From contig CABKMX010000046.1 in NCBI GenBank assembly GCA_902373595.1, positions 1 through 7,803 of the forward strand: 7,803 nucleotides of DNA. Reading direction: 5' to 3'. The notes under the pieces were generated by a model. That model worked only from the letters and a program-made list of their open reading frames with translations, searched no databases and was not told the DNA's origin. Shown piece after piece: positions 1-5,456 of this stretch (position 1 is its first letter; the number at the start of each line of letters is the position of its first letter). The position numbers were made by a program, and so were the translations under genes. The stretch is from an uncultured Christensenellaceae bacterium (GTDB taxonomy: Bacteria > Bacillota > Clostridia > Christensenellales > UBA3700).

Positions 1-1058
1 TCTCCAACTCGCCGCACTATCTGATGACCGAATCGGGCATGTGCACGGGCGAATACGAGTATCAAAACAACCTCAAACCCGAATTTTATCAAATTTACAG
101 CGAATATTTGATGATCTGCGTCGAGGGGCTTGTCGACAAGTACGATCTGATCGAAAAGGGAGTCGAGGTGTGGATCAGTCCCGTCAACGAGCCGCAGTGG
201 AAGTGGGGCGGTCCCGACGCGTCGCAGGAGGGCTGCCACTACGACCCCGAAGTGCTGGCAAAGTTCTACGACGTATTCTGGAACGTATTGACCGCATACA
301 ACGCAGAGCACGGCACGAACTTCCGCTTTGACGCGTTCGAGTGCGGCAACTATCTGTTCAAGCCGTTCGACGTCGACGTCGCCGACTATCTCGAAGAGAT
401 GAGCAAGTACGACTACTTTGACGAATTGGGCGAGATTTCGACGCACACTTACGGCGCGAACGACAGCGTTTCGGCAAGAAAGAAGTTCGCTTCGTTCATG
501 GAGAAGAATTATCCCGAGCTCGAAGTCACCGCGACCGAGTTCTGCGAGATGGAGAGCGGTGAGTACGACACGATCGAGAGCGGCATGTTCCTCGCCAAGG
601 TCATCTTGCGCGACCTTACAATGATCGACGCGACCGAGTGGAGCTGGTGGCTGTCCGTCGCCGCCGGAGGCTACAACGACGGACTCGTCTATTGGAGCAC
701 CGACCGCGATCCCAAGGTGTGGGTGCTCAACCGCTACTACACGATGGGACAGATCACACGCTTCCTCGACCCCGGCGACGTGCGCGTCGAGAGCGCGATC
801 TCAGACCTGACCGGTTGGGCGGGCGTAGACATCGGCGTGTTCGTCAAGCCGGACGGCACGGTGGTCGCAATCGTCGTCAACGACGGCGGCGCCAAGGATC
901 TCAAACTCAACGGCATGGACAAGTTTGACGGCACGAGCGTGCAGGTCACGCGCACCACGCAGACGGACAAGTGGGAGGAGAGCGACTTCGTCTTTGACGG
1001 CAGTCTGCCCCTTGCCGAGGACAGCGTGACGACGTTCGTCTTCCCGGCGGCGCAATGA
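1..1058 (+). CDS. GH30-family glycoside hydrolase, 5'-truncated by the window edge
   Basis: This is the C-terminal part of a secreted-type glycosidase of clan GH-A, most like GH30 (glucosylceramidase / beta-1,6-glucanase / xylanase group). The frame is open from base 3, reading SNSPHYLMTESG, a typical GH30 substrate-loop stretch, so the ATG at 24 is internal and not the start. The acid/base glutamate is in ISPVNEPQW (Glu codon 189-191) and the likely nucleophile in TATEFCE (Glu codon 537-539). ISTHTYG and the Trp-rich WSWWLSVA lie between them and after them, as expected for the late barrel strands. From about base 735 the protein becomes the small beta-sandwich usual for GH30 (GQITRFLDPGDVRV, then a VVAIVVND strand, ending SVTTFVF). 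Any signal peptide lies outside the window. The exact substrate cannot be told from this part; a role in breaking down plant or host glycans is inferred. The stop overlaps the next start. Confidence 0.88.
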   Translation, partial: SNSPHYLMTESGMCTGEYEYQNNLKPEFYQIYSEYLMICVEGLVDKYDLIEKGVEVWISPVNEPQWKWGGPDASQEGCHYDPEVLAKFYDVFWNVLTAYNAEHGTNFRFDAFECGNYLFKPFDVDVADYLEEMSKYDYFDELGEISTHTYGANDSVSARKKFASFMEKNYPELEVTATEFCEMESGEYDTIESGMFLAKVILRDLTMIDATEWSWWLSVAAGGYNDGLVYWSTDRDPKVWVLNRYYTMGQITRFLDPGDVRVESAISDLTGWAGVDIGVFVKPDGTVVAIVVNDGGAKDLKLNGMDKFDGTSVQVTRTTQTDKWEESDFVFDGSLPLAEDSVTTFVFPAAQ

Positions 1059-1777
1059 CGGACGAGATCGCAAAATTGTCAAGGTTGACAGCGCGCGGCG
1101 GCGTCGTGTTCTTCGGCGGCGCCGGCGTGTCGACCGAGAGCGGCATCCCCGACTTTCGTTCGCCCGACGGGCTGTATGCGCGCAGGAGCGCCTATCCGCC
1201 CGAGGAGATGCTGTCGCGGCGCTTTTTCTTTTCGCACACAAAGGAGTTTTTCGACTTCTACCGCTCGGCGATCTTGTGCTGTCTCGACTGCAAGCCGAAC
1301 TCCGCGCACACGCTTTGCGCGGAGTGGGAGAGAGCGGGGCTCGTCGACGCGGTCGTCACCCAAAACATTGACGGACTTCATACCGCCGCCGGCAGCAAAA
1401 AGGTGTATGAGTTGCACGGCAGCGTGATGCGCAACCGCTGTCTCGACTGCGGCAGGAGCTATGACGTTGACCGCGTGCGCTCGAGCGACGGCGTGCCGCA
1501 TTGCGAGTGCGGCGGCATTGTCAAGCCCGACGTAGTGCTTTACGGCGAGCCGCTCGACGAGGAGACGGTCGAAGGCGCGATCGCGGCGATCGCAAACGCA
1601 AAGACGTTGATCGTCGCAGGCACGTCGCTTTCGGTCTATCCGGCGGCGAACTTGATCAATTTCTTCGGCGGCGACGCGCTTGTCTTGATCAACCGCGACA
1701 GATTGGCGGCGGAATCGCGCGCCGACCTCGTGATACACGGCAATGTGGGGGAGATACTCTCCGCCTGCGAAGTGTAA
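1055..1777 (+). CDS. Sir2-family NAD-dependent protein deacylase (sirtuin)
   Basis: A 240-residue sirtuin, close to the usual bacterial length of about 240-250, expected in the cytoplasm. It should remove acetyl (or other acyl) groups from lysines using NAD+, giving nicotinamide and O-acyl-ADP-ribose. Visible motifs are the NAD-binding GAGVSTESGIPDFRSPDG (residues 22-39), TQNIDGLH (102-109), the catalytic His in ELHGS (His121), a zinc site of Cys129, Cys132, Cys150 and Cys152, VKPDVVLYGE (156-165), GTSLSVYPA (189-197) and LINRD (211-215). All core catalytic residues are present. The start overlaps the stop of the glycosidase gene as ATGA and has no clear Shine-Dalgarno sequence, so translation is probably coupled to the upstream gene. 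The zinc-site spacing is short (CxC in the second pair). The natural substrate is unknown, and a link to glycan breakdown is only suggested by position. Confidence 0.95.
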   Translation: MTDEIAKLSRLTARGGVVFFGGAGVSTESGIPDFRSPDGLYARRSAYPPEEMLSRRFFFSHTKEFFDFYRSAILCCLDCKPNSAHTLCAEWERAGLVDAVVTQNIDGLHTAAGSKKVYELHGSVMRNRCLDCGRSYDVDRVRSSDGVPHCECGGIVKPDVVLYGEPLDEETVEGAIAAIANAKTLIVAGTSLSVYPAANLINFFGGDALVLINRDRLAAESRADLVIHGNVGEILSACEV

Positions 1778-1786
1778 ACTTTTTCT

Positions 1787-1794
1787 AAAGGAGG
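1787..1794 (+). promoter_or_regulatory. Strong ribosome binding site that sets the start at 1800
   Basis: AAAGGAGG lies 5 bases before the ATG at 1800. An in-frame ATG at 1743 exists, but it is inside the sirtuin gene and has no such site, so 1800 is the better start. Confidence 0.85.
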
Positions 1795-1799
1795 AAAAT

Positions 1800-2363
1800 A
1801 TGAGACAAATCAACCTCAAAGACATCGTGCCCGACCTCGAGGGCAGACTCAAAAAGCTGAACACGCTGCGCAAGGTGTTCATGGTGCTTGCGCTGTTGAT
1901 AATTCCGGCGGTGCCGGCGATGATCGTGCTGGCGAAGTACGGCGCGTGCATGCAATTGTGCCACGCGGTTCAAGCGGTCAAGCTCAAAGGCAAGATGCCG
2001 ATATTCATGCTGTTCGCCTTTGCGGCCAACGAGCGTGAGGCGGCGCAAAAGCTGATAGACACCGGCAATCTCGCAGGCTATCGCATCGTCGGCGACGTGA
2101 TGATCGTCAGAGACGACATCCCGATGACCGACGAAGAGGCGTGGGAGGAGGCGGCGCCGTACTTCAATGCCGCCGCTGCGATCAACATGGGGATGACGGC
2201 GGACAACATGCCCGAGTGCTACAAGAAGATCATTGAGATACAACAGCGCAAAGAGAAAGAGCTCGCCGAAGGGACGGCAGAGTACGGACAGTGTCCGAGC
2301 TGCGGAGCGCCGGTCAAGAGCGTCGATTCCGAGTTTTGCGACAAGTGCGGAACGAGGCTGTAA
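1800..2363 (+). CDS. Small single-helix membrane protein with C-terminal zinc ribbon
   Basis: I do not recognise a named family for this 187-residue protein. Residues 1-25 are polar and basic. About 26-44 form one hydrophobic helix (VFMVLALLIIPAVPAMIVL). A region of about 45-160 follows, with a charged predicted helical part and a basic/acidic stretch near 142-158. The protein ends with a zinc ribbon, CPSC at 165-168 and CDKC at 180-183 followed by GTRL, a common bacterial tail of the type that binds one zinc. The positively charged N-terminus suggests it faces the cytoplasm, but the topology of the rest is not certain. It lies 22 bases after the sirtuin gene with no visible promoter between, so it is probably read from the same transcript. 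Its role is unknown. The start is fixed by the strong ribosome binding site. Confidence 0.8.
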   Translation: MRQINLKDIVPDLEGRLKKLNTLRKVFMVLALLIIPAVPAMIVLAKYGACMQLCHAVQAVKLKGKMPIFMLFAFAANEREAAQKLIDTGNLAGYRIVGDVMIVRDDIPMTDEEAWEEAAPYFNAAAAINMGMTADNMPECYKKIIEIQQRKEKELAEGTAEYGQCPSCGAPVKSVDSEFCDKCGTRL

Positions 2364-2376
2364 CTCAACATAAAAG

Positions 2377-2405
2377 ACGCCCGTATGCAGATTGCATACG
2401 GGCGT
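2377..2405. terminator. Bidirectional rho-independent terminator between convergent genes
   Basis: A perfect 13-bp stem (ACGCCCGTATGCA, 2377-2389, with its complement at 2393-2405) closes a 3-base loop. On the plus strand it is followed by a T-rich run (AATTTATTTTGTTTT, 2406-2420), and on the minus strand by CTTTTATG. It lies 13 bases after the zinc-ribbon gene and about 35 bases past the end of the minus-strand operon, so it can serve both. The plus-strand T tract is the better of the two. Confidence 0.9.
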
Positions 2406-2439
2406 AATTTATTTTGTTTTATCGACACGGGCAGGGAAA

Positions 2440-2727
2440 TCAATCTTCGCCGTGGATGTTTTGCCACACCTTTGAGTAGCCTCCCGAACCGCGTCTCACA
2501 CAGTTGGACACGCGCGACAGCGTCGCCGACGAGATGTCCGTCTCCTCGGTGATCTGCGAGTAGGTCTTGCCGTCGAGCAAAAGCATCGCCGCGCGCAGAC
2601 GGCACGCCATCTGCTCCGTCTCTCCGGCAGTGCACAGGTCGGCAAGCAGGGCTTTGACGTCGGCGGGGTCGGTCAGCGCCGCGAGCGCGTCGTACAGCGC
2701 GTCGAGGTTGTCCTTTGTGCCGCTCAT
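2440..2727 (-). CDS. YerC/YecD-type TrpR-like DNA-binding regulator
   Basis: A 95-residue protein of the TrpR superfamily, YerC/YecD subgroup, found mainly in Firmicutes. The family signature is clear: DLCTAGETEQMACRLRAAMLLLDGKTY (residues 30-56), then a helix-turn-helix of about 54-76 (SQITEETDISSATLSRVSN), ending with the GGY stretch typical of the family. It should bind DNA as a small dimer in the cytoplasm; the effector is unknown. A strong Shine-Dalgarno (GGAGGAG, minus strand 2739-2733) sits 5 bases before the ATG. Its start overlaps the stop of the ATPase gene by 4 bases, which makes it the last gene of the amino-acid transporter operon. Control of that operon by an amino acid, as TrpR does with tryptophan, is an inference from position only. 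Confidence 0.88.
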   Translation of the reverse strand: MSGTKDNLDALYDALAALTDPADVKALLADLCTAGETEQMACRLRAAMLLLDGKTYSQITEETDISSATLSRVSNCVRRGSGGYSKVWQNIHGED

Positions 2728-3674
2728 ATCTTCTCCTCCATCTTGGAGAGGAACGCTCTCGTCTTTTCGCTCTTGGGCGAGCCGAACACCTCTTCGGGCG
2801 TGCCTTCTTCCTCGATTATGCCGCCCGAGACGAACAGCACTTTGTCCGAGACGTGCCGCGCGAATTCCATCTCGTGAGTGACGATGATCATCGTCGTGTC
2901 CTCTTGTTTGAGGTCCTTGATGACTTTGAGCACTTCTCCGGTCAGTTCGGGGTCGAGCGCGCTCGTCGGCTCGTCAAAGCAGAGTATGTCCGGTTTGAGC
3001 GCGAGCGCACGCGCGATCGCGACGCGCTGCTGCTGCCCGCCCGACAGTTCGCACGGATAGTTGTACATCTTGTCGGCAAGCCCGACTCTTGCGAGCAGTT
3101 GCGCCGCTTCGGGGTTTTCTTGCGCGCCCAGCTCATGTTTGAGCAATTGGAGTTCGGCGTTCAGCTCGTCCCAAAGTTTGAACGGATTTTCGTGCAGCCA
3201 CCGCGCGAAAAAGCGTATCCGCAATTGGCGTCTTTTCGCCGCCAAGAGCGCGGCGTTTTTCTTTTTTGCTTCGCGGCGCTTTTTGCGGTAGTCGCCGCCC
3301 TGCAAACTCGGCGCGAGCGCGACGTTTTCGAGCGCGTTGTAGTGGGGAAAGAGGTTGAACGATTGGAAAACCAGCCCGAAATGCAGCCGCTTGGTGCGCA
3401 GATCCGATTCTTTGTCGTTTATCTTCGCGGACGCGTCGAACAGCGTCTCGCCGCCCACCGCAATCGTCCCGCCTTCGGGCGTTTCGAGGAAGTTGAGACA
3501 GCGCAGCAGCGTCGACTTGCCGCCGCCGGACGGGCCGATGATCGACAGAACCTCGCCCTTGTGCAACTCGAACGACACGCCTTTGAGCACTTGAGTTTCG
3601 CCAAAGCTCTTGCGCAGGTCTTTGACGACGAGCAACGGCTCGCAATCGCTTTTGAAAGTCTTTTCGTCGTTCAT
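2724..3674 (-). CDS. Amino-acid ABC transporter ATP-binding protein (GlnQ/HisP type) with an extra insert
   Basis: A 316-residue cytoplasmic ATPase that drives the importer. Motifs: Walker A GPSGGGKST (residues 47-55), Q-loop VFQSFNLF (102-109), signature LSGGQQQR (210-217), Walker B ILCFDEPT (230-237), D-loop SALD, and the switch His268 in THE. All are intact, so it should be active. The start at 3674 is chosen because AAGGTG (minus strand 3684-3679) lies 4 bases before it and 1 base separates it from the permease stop; an in-frame ATG at 3713 would lie within the permease gene. GlnQ-type proteins are usually about 240-255 residues. Here an insert of about 60 residues (roughly 127-187), first Lys/Arg-rich then helical, lies between the Q-loop and the signature, in the helical subdomain that contacts the permease. 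The neighbours fit a polar amino-acid uptake system; the substrate is not shown. Confidence 0.93.
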   Translation of the reverse strand: MNDEKTFKSDCEPLLVVKDLRKSFGETQVLKGVSFELHKGEVLSIIGPSGGGKSTLLRCLNFLETPEGGTIAVGGETLFDASAKINDKESDLRTKRLHFGLVFQSFNLFPHYNALENVALAPSLQGGDYRKKRREAKKKNAALLAAKRRQLRIRFFARWLHENPFKLWDELNAELQLLKHELGAQENPEAAQLLARVGLADKMYNYPCELSGGQQQRVAIARALALKPDILCFDEPTSALDPELTGEVLKVIKDLKQEDTTMIIVTHEMEFARHVSDKVLFVSGGIIEEEGTPEEVFGSPKSEKTRAFLSKMEEKI

Positions 3675-3675
3675 A

Positions 3676-4356
3676 TCACACCTTGTAGTAGGAGAGTTTT
3701 TTCTCCGCCGCATGGAAGAGCACCGTCAAGATACCGTTGAACAGCAGATAGTAAAGCCCGGCGAAGAACAGCGGCCAAATGATCGCCTCGGTGGTCACGA
3801 CGTTGTACGCGACCATGAACAGTTCCGTCACGCCGATGACGCGCGCGAGCGACGTGTCCTTGACCAAAGTGATGACCTCGTTGGAGATGGGCGCCAAAAT
3901 GCGCTTGACGACCTGCGGCAATATGATGCGGAAGAACGTCTGTCCGCGTTTCATGCCCAGCACCTGCGCCGCCTCGTGTTGCCCTCTCGGGATGCCCTCG
4001 ATGCCGCCGCGGAAGATCTCGGCGAAGTATGCCGAGTAGTTGATGATGAAAGCGACCGCGGCAAAGATGAAGTTGAGTCCGACGATGCTCACGCCGAAGA
4101 AGTCGGCGAGGTCTTTGTTGGCGAGCAAAAACACCGTCGACGGGATGAATGTGACGACGATGATCTGCAACAAAAGCGGAGTGCCGCGCACGACCCAAAT
4201 GAACACCTTGGTCAGCCAGCGAACGGGCTTGAACTTGGTGATCGAGCACAGCGCGACGATGATGCCGAGAGGTATCGCCGCCACGAGCGTGACGGCGAAA
4301 AGCCCTACCGTATAGCCGAAACCTTCGGCGAATCTTTCAAAAACTTCGGCGAACAT
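3676..4356 (-). CDS. Amino-acid ABC transporter permease (HisM/GlnP family)
   Basis: A 226-residue inner-membrane protein of usual length for polar amino-acid permeases, which work as a dimer. About five hydrophobic stretches can be seen: 14-38, 50-78, 90-113, a stretch following the EAA loop, and 190-215. WVVRGTPLLLQ (54-64) is the family motif. The EAA loop that docks to the ATPase is HEAAQVLGMKRGQTFFRIILPQ (about 127-148). It is followed by VKRILAPISNEVITLVKDTSL, also typical. It is the only permease in the operon, so a homodimer is likely. Its start lies 1 base after the stop of the binding-protein gene, with only a weak GAG ahead, so its translation is probably coupled to that gene. The substrate cannot be read from this sequence. 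Confidence 0.95.
   Translation of the reverse strand: MFAEVFERFAEGFGYTVGLFAVTLVAAIPLGIIVALCSITKFKPVRWLTKVFIWVVRGTPLLLQIIVVTFIPSTVFLLANKDLADFFGVSIVGLNFIFAAVAFIINYSAYFAEIFRGGIEGIPRGQHEAAQVLGMKRGQTFFRIILPQVVKRILAPISNEVITLVKDTSLARVIGVTELFMVAYNVVTTEAIIWPLFFAGLYYLLFNGILTVLFHAAEKKLSYYKV
3679..3684 (-). promoter_or_regulatory. Ribosome binding site deciding the ATPase start
   Basis: AAGGTG on the minus strand, inside the last codons of the permease gene, lies 4 bases before the ATG at 3674. It supports that start over an upstream in-frame ATG at 3713. Confidence 0.6.
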
Positions 4357-4357
4357 G

Positions 4358-5242
4358 TCACTCGATGTTCATCAAAAGGTCGGCTGCGGAACCGCTCTCT
4401 ACCGCGACGACCGCGTCCTTTGCCGCGATGAAGAAGGAGCGCATATCGCCGTATTTTTCGGCGTCCGCGCTGCGGATGATCAGCGTCTGTCTGTTGGCGA
4501 GATAGGGGACGGTGGTGGACATGCCGTTCATCACCTCGTCGGTGAGAGTCATGCCGTTCCAGACAAGGTCGAGGGTGCCGTTTTCAAGCTGCGTCTGCTT
4601 GGTCGCCCAATCGATCTCCACCCACTCGATCTCGACGGTGGAGCCGTAGGTCTCGTTGAGGTAGTCGACGACAGCCTCGGCAAGATTGACGTCAAAGCCG
4701 GTGAGCGTGTTGTTTTCCATATAGGCGATGGGCGCGAACACGGTGTAGCCGATGACGAGTTTGCCGTCCGCGACGACCTTGTCCCAGCTGTCGTCGGTCG
4801 CGTCCTTCTTGGGGTTGGCGGTGTTGTCGGCGACGAGGACTTCGTTTTGCAGACCGTACTCGGCGGCTATCGTGGCGAAAGCGCCGTTTTTGGCGAGCTC
4901 GATCAACGCCTCATTGACCTTGCCGACGAGTGCGTCGTTGCCCTTCTTTGCGCCGATGCCGTATTCCTCGGCAGGGAAGGTGAACAGGTTGAGAGAGGCG
5001 ATCTTGCCGACATAGCTGCCGTGGGTGAGATAGTGGCCTGCCATGACGGAATCCATGATGCCGATGTCGGCGGAACCGGTCTCGAGATTTTGCAGGATGT
5101 CGACCTGCGCGGTCAGCGGGAGCAATTCCTTGCCGAAGAGGATGCCGGGATCTTCGCCGCCATTGCCGCAGGCGGCGAAAACGAATGCCATGCTCAAAAC
5201 AAGTGCGACGGTGACCGCCGCGATGACGATTTTCTTTTTCAT
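4358..5242 (-). CDS. Amino-acid ABC transporter substrate-binding lipoprotein with its two halves in swapped order
   Basis: A 294-residue extracellular lipoprotein, expected to capture a small polar ligand and hand it to the permease. It has a lipoprotein signal of basic MKKK, a hydrophobic core, and a lipobox ending AAC (lipid-bearing Cys25). The rest is SBP_bac_3-like, but its order is unusual. Residues about 36-135 match what is normally the second half: LTAQVDILQNLETGSADIGIMDS, then EEYGIGAKKGNDALVGKVNEAL ending AAEYGL. Residues about 149-288 match the normal first half: DSWDKVVADGKLVIGY, TGFDVNLAEAV, LDLVWNGMTLT, VPYLANRQTLII and AVESGSAADLL. The protein stops where the second half would normally begin. 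The two pieces together cover nearly a full fold once, so a circular permutation is possible; a deletion of two tandem copies is the main alternative. The Asp that normally holds the ligand amino group seems kept (Asp64). The usual carboxylate Arg after GMT is replaced by Val237. A good ribosome binding site (AAGGAGT, 5255-5249 minus) precedes it. Confidence 0.86.
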   Translation of the reverse strand: MKKKIVIAAVTVALVLSMAFVFAACGNGGEDPGILFGKELLPLTAQVDILQNLETGSADIGIMDSVMAGHYLTHGSYVGKIASLNLFTFPAEEYGIGAKKGNDALVGKVNEALIELAKNGAFATIAAEYGLQNEVLVADNTANPKKDATDDSWDKVVADGKLVIGYTVFAPIAYMENNTLTGFDVNLAEAVVDYLNETYGSTVEIEWVEIDWATKQTQLENGTLDLVWNGMTLTDEVMNGMSTTVPYLANRQTLIIRSADAEKYGDMRSFFIAAKDAVVAVESGSAADLLMNIE

Positions 5243-5248
5243 GATTAC

Positions 5249-5255
5249 ACTCCTT
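5249..5255 (-). promoter_or_regulatory. Ribosome binding site for the binding lipoprotein gene
   Basis: AAGGAGT on the minus strand lies about 6 bases upstream of the ATG at 5242. It supports that start and shows that the signal peptide is the true N-terminus of the half-swapped protein. Confidence 0.85.
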
Positions 5256-5271
5256 GTGAGTTGATACGCTA

Positions 5272-5300
5272 ATTATACTTTATTACATTAGCGAAGTAAA
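5272..5300 (-). promoter_or_regulatory. Promoter of the amino-acid transporter operon (minus strand)
   Basis: A perfect -10 hexamer, TATAAT, reads on the minus strand at 5277-5272. A TTTACT -35 (5300-5295) lies 17 bp upstream. The predicted transcription start is near 5265, giving a short leader of about 22 bases that holds the ribosome binding site. The A/T tracts just upstream could act as an UP-element. Confidence 0.75.
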
Positions 5301-5310
5301 GTGTTTTAAC

Positions 5311-5341
5311 GCAAAAACGCAAAAATTTTTCGCATTTTTGC
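5311..5341. repeat. A/T-tract inverted repeat in the divergent promoter region
   Basis: The arms GCAAAAACGC (5311-5320) and GCATTTTTGC (5332-5341) pair with one mismatch around an AAAAATTTTT core. It lies about 10 bp upstream of the -35 of the minus-strand operon and about 48 bp upstream of the -35 of the AAA+ gene. It could be an operator, a DNA-bending A-tract or an UP-element; no run of T follows it that would make it a terminator. The role is not shown. Confidence 0.5.
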
Positions 5342-5388
5342 ACTAAAAGATGGAAAGGCGGGCAATTTATCAATAAAAAGTTATATCG

Positions 5389-5417
5389 TTGCGCGCGCCG
5401 AACGTCTGTGGTATAAT
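5389..5417 (+). promoter_or_regulatory. Extended -10 promoter of the AAA+ gene (plus strand)
   Basis: TGG-TATAAT (5409-5417) is a perfect extended -10 element. The weak -35 TTGCGC (5389-5394) lies 17 bp upstream. The predicted start is near 5424, giving a 33-base leader. Confidence 0.75.
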
Positions 5418-5429
5418 AAAAAAGATGAC

Positions 5430-5443
5430 GGCGCTTTTGCGCC
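5430..5443 (+). promoter_or_regulatory. Small hairpin in the 5' leader, next to the ribosome binding site
   Basis: GGCGC-TTTT-GCGCC forms a perfect 5-bp stem with a 4-base loop. It begins about 6 bases after the predicted transcript start and ends 2 bases before the GGAGG ribosome binding site (5446-5450). It may protect the 5' end or keep the site exposed. No T-run follows, so it is not a terminator. Confidence 0.5.
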
Positions 5444-5456
5444 ACGGAGGAAAATC

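Noticed and set aside
1743..1799. Alternative in-frame start at 1743 for the zinc-ribbon protein
   Set aside because: It would overlap the sirtuin by 35 bases and has no good ribosome binding site, while 1800 has AAAGGAGG at ideal distance.
1079..1951. Minus-strand open frame of 290 codons opposite the sirtuin
   Set aside because: The plus strand holds the complete sirtuin. The minus frame crosses into the zinc-ribbon gene and has no conserved motif.
2715..3740. Plus-strand open frame of 341 codons opposite the ATPase gene
   Set aside because: The minus strand encodes all ABC ATPase motifs. The plus translation has no recognisable domain and is rich in Arg, Phe and Val as a mirror of the real gene.
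3610..4431. Plus-strand open frame of 273 codons opposite the permease
   Set aside because: It has a charged, Arg/Asp/Glu-rich translation with no domain, while the other strand has clear permease motifs and membrane segments.
4355..5272. Plus-strand open frame of 305 codons opposite the binding-protein gene
   Set aside because: It is a shadow of the lipoprotein gene, which has a signal peptide, ribosome binding site and promoter on the minus strand.
5311..5341. Inverted repeat in the divergent region as a rho-independent terminator
   Set aside because: It is A/T-rich in the stem, has no loop-and-T-run form, and no gene ends near it; both neighbours start by reading away from it.
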